A stretch of DNA of 64,000 nt from Sphingomonas nostoxanthinifaciens (GCF_019930585.1 NZ_CP082839.1:1364001-1428000); one strand, 5' to 3'; shown: positions 54,427-63,377, numbered from the stretch's first letter. Translations and numbers: made by a program. Notes: generated by a model from the sequence alone, not told the origin.

Positions 54427-55392
54427 TCAGACGTGCCCCGCGACCGGCTGCGGCCGATAGGGCGCCTCAAGCAGCGCCACGTCCTCGGCTGACAGAGTGA
54501 GATCGAGCGCCTTGATCGCGGTCTCGAGATGCTCGGGCTTGGTCGCGCCGACGATCGGCGAGGTGATGCCCGGACGCGTCGCCACCCACGCATAGGCGAC
54601 CTCCGCCATCGGCACGCCGTGGCGTTCGGCGACGGTACGGACGGCGGCGACGACGGCCTCTTCGCTCGACCGGTCGTTGTCGTACAGCGTTCCCGCGGTC
54701 TTGTCGGATGCGGCGCGGGTCGTGCCCGACCGGCCCGCCAGCCGGCCGCGCGCGAGCGGCGACCATGGGATCACGCCGATGCCTTCCGAGCGGCACAAAG
54801 GCAGCATCTCGCGCTCCTCCTCGCGATACATCAGGTTGTAATGGTTCTGCATCGATACGAACGGCGCCCAGCCGTGCTGCCGCTGCAGACCGAGCGCCTT
54901 CATGAACTGCCACGCGCCCATCGACGAAGCGCCGAGGTAGCGCACCTTGCCCGCCCGCACGACCTCGTCGAGCGCCTCGAGCGTCTCTTCGAGCGGCGTG
55001 TCGGGATCGAAGCGGTGGATCTGGTAGAGGTCGACATGGTCGGTGCCGAGCCGGCGCAGGCTGGCGTCGATCGCCGCGAAGACGTGCTTGCGCGACAGGC
55101 CGCGATCATTGGGATCGTCGCTCATCGCCGCGTTGAGCTTGGTCGCGATCACCAGCCGGTGGCGCGGCGTGCTCGCCAGCGCGCGACCGACGATCTCCTC
55201 GCTCGCGCCGAGCGAATACATGTCGGCCGTATCGAACGTGTTGATGCCGAGATCGAGCGCCTGCGCGATAATCCGCTGCGACGCTGCCTCTTCCAGCACC
55301 CAGGGCGCCCATGACGGCGATCCGAAGCTCATGCAGCCGAGCGTGATACGGGATACCTTGAGCCCGGTCTTTCCGAGATTCTTATAGTCCAT
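54427..55392 (-). CDS. Aldo-keto reductase
   Basis: A 321-residue NADPH-dependent oxidoreductase with the AKR barrel. The catalytic tetrad is visible: Asp in FDTADMYSLGASE, Tyr in the same block, Lys in VIATKLNAA and His in DLYQIHRFD. VIPWSPLARGRLAG and PIVGATKPEHLE bind the cofactor. It resembles the YajO/Gre3-like aldehyde reductases. The ATG at 55392 has GGGAG upstream. It is convergent with the second M14 gene and carries upstream the 22-bp motif also found before the first M14 gene, which ties it to the island. Confidence 0.9.
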   Translation of the reverse strand: MDYKNLGKTGLKVSRITLGCMSFGSPSWAPWVLEEAASQRIIAQALDLGINTFDTADMYSLGASEEIVGRALASTPRHRLVIATKLNAAMSDDPNDRGLSRKHVFAAIDASLRRLGTDHVDLYQIHRFDPDTPLEETLEALDEVVRAGKVRYLGASSMGAWQFMKALGLQRQHGWAPFVSMQNHYNLMYREEEREMLPLCRSEGIGVIPWSPLARGRLAGRSGTTRAASDKTAGTLYDNDRSSEEAVVAAVRTVAERHGVPMAEVAYAWVATRPGITSPIVGATKPEHLETAIKALDLTLSAEDVALLEAPYRPQPVAGHV

Positions 55393-55411
55393 TGCCGGCT
55401 CTCCCGTTTGC

Positions 55412-55433
55412 GATCTAGCCATCTATAACGGGC
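55412..55433. promoter_or_regulatory. 22-bp motif shared with the first M14/cyclophilin promoter
   Basis: This segment begins GATCTAG and ends ATCTATAACGGGC; it matches 18 of 22 positions of 44645-44666, with a 12-base identical core. It starts 20 bp upstream of the aldo-keto reductase ATG, where an operator or promoter element is expected. Confidence 0.4.
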
Positions 55434-55523
55434 GGCGGCGTTTGCAAATCGCCAAAGCCGTGGGTCGTCGCCGACTTCGGGCTCAGACCGGCTTTAGGGC
55501 CGTCGAGGGTATGCGCCCGATGA

Positions 55524-55555
55524 GACGGCGTGCCATGGAAAGCGATGGCACCGTC
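55524..55555 (+). other. Leader hairpin upstream of siderophore-type TBDR
   Basis: GTGCCAT (55530-55536) pairs with ATGGCAC (55545-55551), and GACG (55524-55527) with CGTC (55552-55555) beyond a two-base bulge; the loop is eight bases. It lies about 55 bp before the receptor start. I saw no B12 box or other known riboswitch motif. It may be a transcript leader structure or part of an operator. Confidence 0.35.
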
Positions 55556-55608
55556 ACCTGATGGCGCTATATCCGCACGTCCGCGGCATTTAGATCGTTT
55601 TCAAAGGG

Positions 55609-57726
55609 ATGTTGGTGCGTCGTATCATTTGTTCGGGGGCGATGTTCGTCGCCACCAGCGTGTTAGGAACGGTTTCGCAGGCGCAGGATAGGCTTTCAGC
55701 ACCATCCGACATCGTCGTGACCGGGGTGGAAGGCGATGCCATCCACGACGAGACGCAGACCGCCTCGCTCGGGCCGCTCGGTTTGGTCGACGTGCACGAC
55801 ACACCGAACACGATCAACATCGTGCCCTCCGCGCTGATCGAGCAGCAGCAGCTCAAGAGCGTCCAGGACGTCTTCCGCTACTTGCCCTCGGTGCAGGGCG
55901 ATGGCGCCCGGCCGCAGAGTCGGGGCTTCCAGGGCAGCGTCGTGCAGAACAGCCGGATCGACGGGTTCAACATCGTCTCGACGACCGACTATGCCGCCCA
56001 GCAGTTCGAGAACGTTCAGGTTCTGAACGGCCTGTCCGGCGCGATCTTCGGGCCGGCCAACCCCGCTGGCACGTTCGAATATACGCTCAAGCGCCCGACG
56101 GCCCAGCCTCTGGCCTATGGCCGCATCGGCTACGGTTCGGGCGACCTCTGGCTCGAGCATCTGGACGTGTCGAATACAGCCGCCAATGGCCTGATCGGTT
56201 ACCGCGCCAATCTGCTCAACGAGGCCGGCGAAGCCTATCTCGACAACAGCCGTGTCAGCCGTCAGCTGGCCAGCCTTGCGCTCGACGTGCACGTGGCTCC
56301 GTCCACGGTGCTGGAACTCAACGGCAGCTATTATCGCTACCAGACGCGTGGCGTGGAGCCGAGCTTCGCGACCGCAAACGGCGTCGCCTTCCCGGAAATC
56401 GATCCCTACCGGCAGGGCTATGCGCAGCCCTATGCCGGACAGCGCAACCATACCTATACCGGGAGTGCGAAGCTCAGGCACGACATCGGCAGCGACTGGC
56501 ACCTGACCGTCGGCGTGCTCGACCAGGTGGCGGATCGCGAAACGAGCCAGATCACCGACACGATCACCAACGCCGCGGGCGCTTATACCGCGACGATTCA
56601 GACCTCGACGGCCAGCCGCTTCACCATCCTGTCCAATCAGGCCTATCTCGACGGCCAGTTCGATACTGGGCCGTTGCGGCACCAGCTTGCGCTCGGAACC
56701 AACGGTTTCGTGTGGAAGAACTTCAATCCCTATGCCGGAGCCACCTTCACGCTCGGCTCGGGGACGCTCGCGAATCCGCGCGCTTTCGCACGGCCCAATT
56801 TGCCGGATTTCACCGATCGCTATCGCTCGTCGCGCGCCTGGCAGCAGGTGCTGGTGGCGAGCGATCGGATCAGCATCGGCGAGCATTGGAGCGCGGTGTT
56901 GACCGGAAGCCAGAGCTGGCTCGGCACCATCAACTCGAACAGCGGCGGCAGCGCCACCAGTCGCTCTTCGGATACCGGGTTCAGCCCTTCGGCCAGCCTG
57001 GTCTACAAGCCGATCGAACCGCTGACCGTCTATTTCACCTATGCGAACAGCCTCCAGCAGGGTGACACCGCACCCGCCGGAACGGTCAATCAGAACAGCA
57101 TTCTCGCGCCCTTCCGATCGAAGCAGTATGAGGGCGGCGTGAAGCTCGGCCTCAAGGCTGTCGACTTCACCCTGGCGGCTTTCCAGATCAGCCGGCCTTT
57201 CGCCTATATCAACGCTGCCACCTCGGTCTTCGAGCAGGATGGCGAACAGCGAAACCGGGGCGTGGAGCTCACGGCAAACGGGCGCGTGCTGCCCGGCCTG
57301 ACGGTCTTCGGCGGCGTTGCCTTCCTCGATCCCAAGCTGCTCGATACCGCCACCGCCGCGACCAACGACACGCGGATCGCCGGCCTGTCGCGCTGGACGA
57401 TGACGTCGCTCGTCACCTGGGCCGTGCCCCGCATATCCGGCCTGCAACTCACGGCCTTCGTGCGGCATGCCAGTAACCGGCCGACCGACAACCAGAACCG
57501 CTTCTTCGCCGATGGCTACACCACGCTCGATCTGGGCGTGAAGAAGGATGCTGTGTTCGGCACCCATCATGTCACCTTCCGGGTGGACGTCGCCAACGTC
57601 ACCGACGAGCGCTATCTCACCAATATCGTTCCGGGCGGGCTCAACGGCTATTCCGGCGCCGGCAACGCCACGGCCGCGCTCGGCCAGCCACGAACCGTCG
57701 CCGGCTCGGTCGCGTTCGCGCTATGA
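55609..57726 (+). CDS. TonB-dependent siderophore-type receptor
   Basis: A 705-residue outer-membrane receptor with a signal peptide (~1-25, ending SQA). The plug has the TonB-siderophore-family layout: VDVHDTPNTINIVPSALIEQQ, VQDVFRYLPSVQG, SRGFQGSVVQNSRIDGFN and LNGLSGAIFGPANPAGTFEY. There is no STN domain, so it does not signal through a FecR. The barrel ends TVAGSVAFAL. It heads an operon with a periplasmic binding protein, FecCD permease and ATPase, which together would move an iron chelate into the cytoplasm. Its TGA overlaps the next ATG (ATGA). Confidence 0.92.
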   Translation: MLVRRIICSGAMFVATSVLGTVSQAQDRLSAPSDIVVTGVEGDAIHDETQTASLGPLGLVDVHDTPNTINIVPSALIEQQQLKSVQDVFRYLPSVQGDGARPQSRGFQGSVVQNSRIDGFNIVSTTDYAAQQFENVQVLNGLSGAIFGPANPAGTFEYTLKRPTAQPLAYGRIGYGSGDLWLEHLDVSNTAANGLIGYRANLLNEAGEAYLDNSRVSRQLASLALDVHVAPSTVLELNGSYYRYQTRGVEPSFATANGVAFPEIDPYRQGYAQPYAGQRNHTYTGSAKLRHDIGSDWHLTVGVLDQVADRETSQITDTITNAAGAYTATIQTSTASRFTILSNQAYLDGQFDTGPLRHQLALGTNGFVWKNFNPYAGATFTLGSGTLANPRAFARPNLPDFTDRYRSSRAWQQVLVASDRISIGEHWSAVLTGSQSWLGTINSNSGGSATSRSSDTGFSPSASLVYKPIEPLTVYFTYANSLQQGDTAPAGTVNQNSILAPFRSKQYEGGVKLGLKAVDFTLAAFQISRPFAYINAATSVFEQDGEQRNRGVELTANGRVLPGLTVFGGVAFLDPKLLDTATAATNDTRIAGLSRWTMTSLVTWAVPRISGLQLTAFVRHASNRPTDNQNRFFADGYTTLDLGVKKDAVFGTHHVTFRVDVANVTDERYLTNIVPGGLNGYSGAGNATAALGQPRTVAGSVAFAL

Positions 57727-58688
57727 CGGTTCCCGTGACCAAACGCCTCGCGTTGCTCGCGCTGTCGCTTCCCATCCTGATCGGCGCGGCGCCCGTCGCG
57801 CCGCCGCCAATCGCCGACCTGTGGTTTGCGCACAATGCGATGACGATGATGCTGGGCGCGGCCGGCAGCATCCGGGTGACGGTCGATACGCCGACCGCAC
57901 AGCCCTGGATGTTCCGGGTCGCGCCCGAACTGCGGCGCGCGCAGATCGTCGCGAACGGCTCCGCCAATGCCGAGACCTTGCTGGGGCAGGGCGTGAAGCT
58001 TGCCTTCACCGCACAAGCGCCCGAAGCCGCGCGGCTCAAGGCGCTGGGGATCGATGCGCGGGACATGTCATTTTCCGACGTTCCCGGCATGGCGCGCAGT
58101 CTTCGCGAGACGGCGTCGGCGATCGGCACGCCGCTCGCCCGCCAGCGGCTTCGCGATTACGAGGCCTATACTGCCGCCGTGTTGCGCCGCTTGGGCGCGT
58201 CGGTCGGATCGCTGCCCGAAGCGCGCAAACCGCGCGTGCTGCACCTGGTCTCCTGGTCGCCGCTCAAGGCCGATGGCGCGAACACGATGATCGACACCTG
58301 GATCCGCGCCGCCGGCGGGCGCAACGCGGCGGACGGGCTGATCGGCAACCAGAAGCCGATCTCGATCGAGCAGATCGCCCAGTGGAATCCGGACATCATC
58401 ATCGTCGGCGGCCCGGCCAAAGGGCCCGACGATCAGCCCTGGATCGGCATACCCGCAATGGCGGGGCGTCGGGTGGTGCGCAATCCGGCGGGCGTCTTTC
58501 CGTGGGATCGCTATGGTCCCGAATTCGCGCTCCAGCTGCAATGGGCGGCCAAACTGTTTCATCCCGGAGAAGCCGGGACGGGCGACATGGCGGCGGAGAC
58601 GCAGCGTTTCTACCGGCGTTTCTACGGCTACCACCTGACCGATGCCGAGGCGCATCGCATCCTGGCATCGCTGCCGCCCGCTCCATGA
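57723..58688 (+). CDS. Periplasmic iron-chelate binding protein (ABC, type III)
   Basis: A 321-residue binding protein with a signal peptide (~1-22). It has the two-lobed type III fold joined by a long helix (~125-165, rich in Ala/Leu/Arg). Key blocks are RAQIVANGSANAETLLGQGV in the first lobe, WNPDIIIVGGPA and GVFPWDRYGPEFALQLQWAAKL in the second, as in FepB/BtuF/HmuT-like proteins. It receives the ligand from the TBDR encoded upstream and passes it to the permease. ATG at 57723 overlaps the TBDR stop. Confidence 0.9.
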   Translation: MTVPVTKRLALLALSLPILIGAAPVAPPPIADLWFAHNAMTMMLGAAGSIRVTVDTPTAQPWMFRVAPELRRAQIVANGSANAETLLGQGVKLAFTAQAPEAARLKALGIDARDMSFSDVPGMARSLRETASAIGTPLARQRLRDYEAYTAAVLRRLGASVGSLPEARKPRVLHLVSWSPLKADGANTMIDTWIRAAGGRNAADGLIGNQKPISIEQIAQWNPDIIIVGGPAKGPDDQPWIGIPAMAGRRVVRNPAGVFPWDRYGPEFALQLQWAAKLFHPGEAGTGDMAAETQRFYRRFYGYHLTDAEAHRILASLPPAP

Positions 58689-58698
58689 GCTGGACGCG

Positions 58699-59703
58699 AT
58701 GAGCAGGGGTCTGCTGTTCTCGATCCTGCTGCTCGTCATCGTCATGGCAGGGGCGGCGTGCATCGGCCGCTACCCGATCCCGCCGGTTCACCTGCTCCGC
58801 GCGCTTGGGCTGGGCGGGGCGGCCGGCGACCCGATCGCGACCACTCTGCTGTGGCACGAACGCCTGCCGCGCATCCTCGGTGCGGCGCTGGTCGGCGCCG
58901 GGCTGGCGAGCGCCGGCGCCGCTTATCAGGGCGTATTCCGCAATCCGCTGGTATCGCCCGATCTGCTCGGCGTGCTGGCAGGAAGCGGGTTCGGCGCGGC
59001 CGCGGCGATCCTGCTCGATCTGCCGCCCGTCGCGCGCATGGCGCTCACGTTCGCAGGCGGCGGCGCCGCGGTCGCGCTGGGCGTGCTCGTCGCGCGGCTG
59101 TTCGCCGATCGCGACGGCGAGAGCGCAGGCGGTGTCCTGCTGCTGGTGTTCGGCGGGCTCGTCAGCGGGGCGCTGTTCACCGCGCTGCTGTCGCTGGCGA
59201 AATTCGTCGCCGATCCGCAGAATACCCTTGCCGATATCGTCTTCTGGTTGCTCGGCAGCCTTACCGGCGCCGCCGGTCCGACGCTTGCCATCGCCGGCGT
59301 GCCGCTTGCGATCGGTATCGCGCTGTTGATCGGCTGCGGGCGCTTCCTCGACCTGCTCGTGCTGGCGGATGACGAGGCGTTGAGCCTGGGCGTGCCGGTA
59401 CGCCGATTGCGTCTCGCCGTCATCGCGATCGCCACCGCGACCTGCGCGCTGACCGTGACGCTGGCGGGAACGATCGGCTGGGTGGGTCTCGTCGTGCCGC
59501 ACATCGTCCGCCTCCTGACCGGCCCGGCGCACGGTCGGCTGATGCCCATCTGTGCGTGCATCGGCGCGGTCTTTCTCGTCATCGCGGATACGATCGCCCG
59601 CACCGTCACGCCTTCCGAGATACCGATCGGCATCGTCACCGATCTGGTCGGCGTGATCGTCTTCCTCGCGGTGCTGCCACGCCTCCGCAGAGGCTGGGCG
59701 TGA
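58699..59703 (+). CDS. FecCD-family ABC transporter permease
   Basis: A 334-residue inner-membrane permease with about ten segments. Family motifs include RLPRILGAALVGAGLASAGAAYQGVFRNPLVSP near the N terminus, GSGFGAAAAIL, and the cytoplasmic coupling region GWVGLVVPHIVRLLTGPAHGRLMP. A single gene is present, so the channel should be a homodimer. The start at 58699 is 10 bp after the binding-protein stop; the longer frame runs back into that gene. It ends in a GTGA overlap with the ATPase gene. Confidence 0.93.
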   Translation: MSRGLLFSILLLVIVMAGAACIGRYPIPPVHLLRALGLGGAAGDPIATTLLWHERLPRILGAALVGAGLASAGAAYQGVFRNPLVSPDLLGVLAGSGFGAAAAILLDLPPVARMALTFAGGGAAVALGVLVARLFADRDGESAGGVLLLVFGGLVSGALFTALLSLAKFVADPQNTLADIVFWLLGSLTGAAGPTLAIAGVPLAIGIALLIGCGRFLDLLVLADDEALSLGVPVRRLRLAVIAIATATCALTVTLAGTIGWVGLVVPHIVRLLTGPAHGRLMPICACIGAVFLVIADTIARTVTPSEIPIGIVTDLVGVIVFLAVLPRLRRGWA

Positions 59704-60458
59704 GCAACGGCCTGCGCGCCGAGGGGCTCGTCCTGAGCCGCGATGGACGCCCCGTGCTGCGCGACGTCTCGCTTGAGCTGGGCGGCGGCGAGATGGTGGC
59801 GCTGCTCGGTGCGAACGGATCGGGTAAGACGACGCTGTTGCGCCTGCTGCTCGGCTTGCTGCGGGCCGATGTTGGACTGGTACTGCTCGACGACGCGCCG
59901 ATCCTGTCGATGCCCCGTCGGGCCATCGCGCGGCGTATCGCTTACGTGCCGCAGCGCCACCTGCCGACATTCCCGTTCACCGTGGCCGAGATGGTCGCGA
60001 TGGGCCGCGTCTCGATCACGGGCTGGGCTGGCAAGACGTCCGGCGCGAGCGTCGCGCAGACAGCGCTCGATCGTGTCGGCATCGGGCATCTGGCACGTCG
60101 TGCCTACACGACCCTGTCCGGGGGCGAACAGCAATCGGTTCTGATCGCGCGCGCCATGATGCAGGGTGCGGACATCCTGTTGCTGGATGAGCCGACCGCA
60201 GCGCTGGACCCCGGTCAGTCGGCGCATGTCCTCTCGCTCCTGCGGCAGCTCGCGGCACACGGGTTGAGCGTGCTGGCGACGACGCACGATCCCACCGAAG
60301 CGTTACGGACATTCTCGCGGGCATTGGTTCTTAGCGACGGCCGGATCATCGCCGACGGCCCCTGCGCGGACGTGCTCGATGCCGAGACGCTCACCCGATG
60401 TTATGGCGTCAGGATCGCGCTCATGCAGACGACGGGCCTGGTCGTTCCGGCCGGATGA
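59700..60458 (+). CDS. FecE/FepC-type ABC transporter ATP-binding protein
   Basis: A 252-residue ATPase. Walker A is GANGSGKTT (37-45, Lys43), the Q-loop is in YVPQRH, the signature is LSGGEQQ, Walker B is ILLLDEPT and the switch His is in TTHD. It energises uptake of the iron chelate through the upstream permease. GTG at 59700 overlaps the permease TGA. It is the last gene of the four-gene import operon and converges on a small HNH-like gene. Confidence 0.94.
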   Translation: MSNGLRAEGLVLSRDGRPVLRDVSLELGGGEMVALLGANGSGKTTLLRLLLGLLRADVGLVLLDDAPILSMPRRAIARRIAYVPQRHLPTFPFTVAEMVAMGRVSITGWAGKTSGASVAQTALDRVGIGHLARRAYTTLSGGEQQSVLIARAMMQGADILLLDEPTAALDPGQSAHVLSLLRQLAAHGLSVLATTHDPTEALRTFSRALVLSDGRIIADGPCADVLDAETLTRCYGVRIALMQTTGLVVPAG

Positions 60459-60486
60459 ACTGCGGCTTCTCCGAAAACAACGCCGA

Positions 60487-60825
60487 TCAGCGCTGCTTCT
60501 TGGTGATGGTCGCGGTGAAATCAGGATCCTTCTTCGCGACCCAATCGACAAATTTGCGTACGGCGGGATCGGCCAGCAGGCCCTCCACATCCATCCCGTA
60601 GCGCTGCAATTCGGAATTGGTGAAATTGACGGTCAGCGTCTGCTGGCAAATGGAGTGCATGGGCACGACATCGCGCCCGCCCCGGCTCTTGGGCACGGGA
60701 TGGTGCCAGACGATGGTTTTGCCAGTGGGCCGGCCGCAAAGCCAGCAAGGCGGCGGCGCCGCAGGAGCCTCATCCTCGTGGCGCAGATCCTCGTACGGAC
60801 CATGTTTCGGATGCTTGCGCGCCAT
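60487..60825 (-). CDS. Small HNH-endonuclease-like protein
   Basis: A 112-residue protein with a single Cys-x2-Cys (CWLCGRP), a WHHPVPKSRGG segment and VPMHSICQQTLTVNFTNSEL. This matches small HNH proteins common in alphaproteobacteria. In the last part the expected HxxCH-type end reads HSICQQ, so the third metal or catalytic His may be missing and nuclease activity is doubtful. It is monocistronic, with no phage or restriction genes nearby. It might be a DNA-binding or repair-associated protein. Confidence 0.78.
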   Translation of the reverse strand: MARKHPKHGPYEDLRHEDEAPAAPPPCWLCGRPTGKTIVWHHPVPKSRGGRDVVPMHSICQQTLTVNFTNSELQRYGMDVEGLLADPAVRKFVDWVAKKDPDFTATITKKQR

Positions 60826-60974
60826 GTACCAGCCTGTGCCCTAAAGGTTCGTCGCCCGCATAGAGGGGCGGGGCGGCCGTGCCCACTCCGAAGATGACAG
60901 GTGGCCATCGTGAGGGACGTGGCAGCGGCGGCTGACGAGGCATTGTTCGATATCGCCGCGCTCGATTTCGATCT

Positions 60975-63377
60975 TCATCGGAAGCGTTTGCGTAACGTGA
61001 TGCGGAAGGTGCGTCCGGTGGGGTTCAAATAGGACTCGCTATAGGCGAGCGGCACGACCCCCCTGGCATCATGGACGGTCGTATGTGCACCCAATAGATT
61101 GTCCGCAGACAGATTGAGATTGCCCTTCAGCCACGGGATGCGGCGACGCAGCCACGCCTGATCGGCCAGGTTGATCTGGACTCGGAGATTGAGCGTGATC
61201 CCCTGGGAGAAGGTCAGCGCTTCGCCGGACGAGGTCGTCGTCGTGGTCGGCGTCTGCCAGACGCCACTGACATCGGCGCTGACCGCATGCGTCGAGATCG
61301 TCGTCTGAAGCTCCAGCCGATGCGTCGCCGTGCCGCCGCCGTCGCTCAGCGTGTCGCCGCCGAGCAGATCGATCACCGGCAGCCCGGCCTTCAGCGCAAC
61401 GCGGTCTTGAAGCGCCCACGTATCGTAGAGCGCGATCTGGAATTGATCGCGGACGGTCGGCTTGGTGCCGCTGGCGGGTGCCGCATTCCTGTCCGGCCAC
61501 GCGCCGCCGAAGGCGGTCGAATAGTTGATGCCCAGACGAACTTGCTGACGCTTTCGCCAGTCGAGATTCATCGGGCGCGCGTCCAGCTCGGTCAGAAAAC
61601 CGTTCTGCCGGGTGAAGCGGTCGGGGAAGGCGGCGATCGTGGCGCTGGTCGCGGCGGTGATGCTCATGATCGGATCGCGCGTGTGATCCCAGGTATAATC
61701 GGCGGACAAGGTGAGATCGGCGGCGGCGATCGGGCGGGCCTGCAGTCGCACCTTCGCGATGCGCGACGTCGACAGGCGGAGATTTTGATTTCCCCCCTCG
61801 ATCTGCTGGGCAATCACGGTCGTGCCGGTGGCAAAGTCGAATTCGCGCAGGTCGGGCGTCACGAGCCGGGCGGTGCCGAGTTGCAGCAGGCTCGGCGCCT
61901 GTTCGATCCGGTTGAACGATGCAATGATGTTCACGGGAACGATCGGCGACCAGTTCAGCGTCGATCCGATTGTCGAGAGCGTGTCGAAGTCGGAAAGGCG
62001 ATGAACTTCGGCGTTCACTCCCGTCGAAAGCGTCCCCAGCGCGAATTTGCGCGACGTGATCGGAAAATCGAGACTGGCCTGCGCGCTGATGTCGCTTCGG
62101 TGCAGATCGGTCGATTGCAGCGCGGAATCGCCGCGAACATTCGCGAAGACGAAGCCCGTCCGCAAAGCAGCGGTGACGGCACCTGCGGGCAGCGCAAAGA
62201 GATTGCCGTTCAGGTAAGCGTCGCCGCTGGCCAGACGTGACGTGGTCGAGGCGCAATCGGTATTGGATGCGCCATTACACCGCTCGCCGAGCATGGTGGG
62301 CGAGGGCAGCAGGATGGTATCGAGGGCGGCCGCGCTTGAAGCGTCGATGGTGCGCGTCAGCCGGGTGCTTTCATCGAGCTTCGCGATCGTCGACCACCGC
62401 CAGCCATCCAGCTTTCCGTTCAGGGTGAGGCTGGTCTGCGCGCGGGCGGTCCGGTCGACGCGATCGAGCGGCCCGGTCGCCAGATCGGCAAGCCCCTCCT
62501 GCACCAGCAGATCGGCATCTTCGCTCAACAGGCCCGGTCGAGACTGCAGCGCGTCGAGATCGAGACTGCCGGTCAATTCGGCACTGATCGCACCGATCGG
62601 GCGCGTCGATGCACCGCTGATCGTCAGATGGTCGTCCTGCGGGGCGAGCGTATGCCGCGGCGTGGCGCCGATATGGGCGAGCGAGCCCGCGAACGTCGTG
62701 TCGGCCACGATCGGATCCTGATGGCTATAATCGAGCGCGAGATTCCAGTGCGCATTCTCGCCGATGCGGATCAGGTCGACCTTGGCGCGATAAAGCCCGC
62801 GCCAGTTATTGGGTGCCATCGTATAGCGACCCAGCAACGTGAGCGCGCGATAATCGTCGCGCAAAACGACGTTCACGACGCGCTGGTCGGGCCCGTAGCC
62901 ATATTGGAGGGCGACCAACTCGGGATAGATCTCGATCCGTCGCACCGATTCCGGCGGGAAGTCCTTGATCGACGAGAAGCCCGCGATACGCTGCCCGTTC
63001 ACCAGCACGATGGCCGGCCCGCGTTGCGCCCCAGACGTGCCGGGCGTCGCACCGATTTCAGGCGCCAGTTCCCTGAACACTTCGGTCAGATCGGCGGCGC
63101 CGAGCGACTGGATCACCGCGCTGTTGAGGCTGACCTCGGGTGGCACGTTGGTCGCGACGGCACCGCGTTGCACATGACCCGTAACGAGGATCTCGTCCTG
63201 TGCGGCGGTGGCGGCTTCGGTGGCGTCGGCAGATGGCGGGGCGGTGCTGGATGCCGGCTTGGCTGCTTCCGCTTCGTCATTTGCCAGATACATCAGGCCA
63301 AGCAGGAGAAGCGAACATAAATGCTTCGAGGGCGCGCGTTCAGGCGGCGCCGAGATCACCGGACATGGGACGCGCAA
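60975..63377 (-). CDS. Atypical TonB-dependent receptor
   Basis: An ~800-residue outer-membrane protein. After a signal region (~15-40) and a Thr/Ala/Ser-rich linker comes a TonB-box-like EILVTGHVQRG, then a plug with IVLVNGQRIAGFSSIKDFPPESVRRIEIYPELVALQYGYGPDQRVVN, and a barrel ending FRITLRKRFR. The plug lacks the usual R-G-P-Q-G-T-L-Y-G run and has this alternative form instead. TTG at 63377 (GGAG nine bases upstream) or GTG at 63359 are the likely starts. It is divergent from the pectate-lyase-type gene, so it may import products of that enzyme (inference). Confidence 0.82.
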   Translation of the reverse strand: MRVPCPVISAPPERAPSKHLCSLLLLGLMYLANDEAEAAKPASSTAPPSADATEAATAAQDEILVTGHVQRGAVATNVPPEVSLNSAVIQSLGAADLTEVFRELAPEIGATPGTSGAQRGPAIVLVNGQRIAGFSSIKDFPPESVRRIEIYPELVALQYGYGPDQRVVNVVLRDDYRALTLLGRYTMAPNNWRGLYRAKVDLIRIGENAHWNLALDYSHQDPIVADTTFAGSLAHIGATPRHTLAPQDDHLTISGASTRPIGAISAELTGSLDLDALQSRPGLLSEDADLLVQEGLADLATGPLDRVDRTARAQTSLTLNGKLDGWRWSTIAKLDESTRLTRTIDASSAAALDTILLPSPTMLGERCNGASNTDCASTTSRLASGDAYLNGNLFALPAGAVTAALRTGFVFANVRGDSALQSTDLHRSDISAQASLDFPITSRKFALGTLSTGVNAEVHRLSDFDTLSTIGSTLNWSPIVPVNIIASFNRIEQAPSLLQLGTARLVTPDLREFDFATGTTVIAQQIEGGNQNLRLSTSRIAKVRLQARPIAAADLTLSADYTWDHTRDPIMSITAATSATIAAFPDRFTRQNGFLTELDARPMNLDWRKRQQVRLGINYSTAFGGAWPDRNAAPASGTKPTVRDQFQIALYDTWALQDRVALKAGLPVIDLLGGDTLSDGGGTATHRLELQTTISTHAVSADVSGVWQTPTTTTTSSGEALTFSQGITLNLRVQINLADQAWLRRRIPWLKGNLNLSADNLLGAHTTVHDARGVVPLAYSESYLNPTGRTFRITLRKRFR

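Noticed and set aside
55393..55608. Cobalamin or other riboswitch before the siderophore-type TBDR
   Set aside because: No B12 box or other recognised aptamer motif was found; only a bulged hairpin remains.
55696..57570. A 624-codon frame antisense to the siderophore receptor
   Set aside because: No family similarity or start signals; a GC-driven shadow opposite a canonical TBDR.
60487..60825. HNH gene as part of a defence system or mobile element
   Set aside because: No restriction, phage, integrase or toxin-antitoxin genes are adjacent, and no tRNA or attachment-site repeats were seen.
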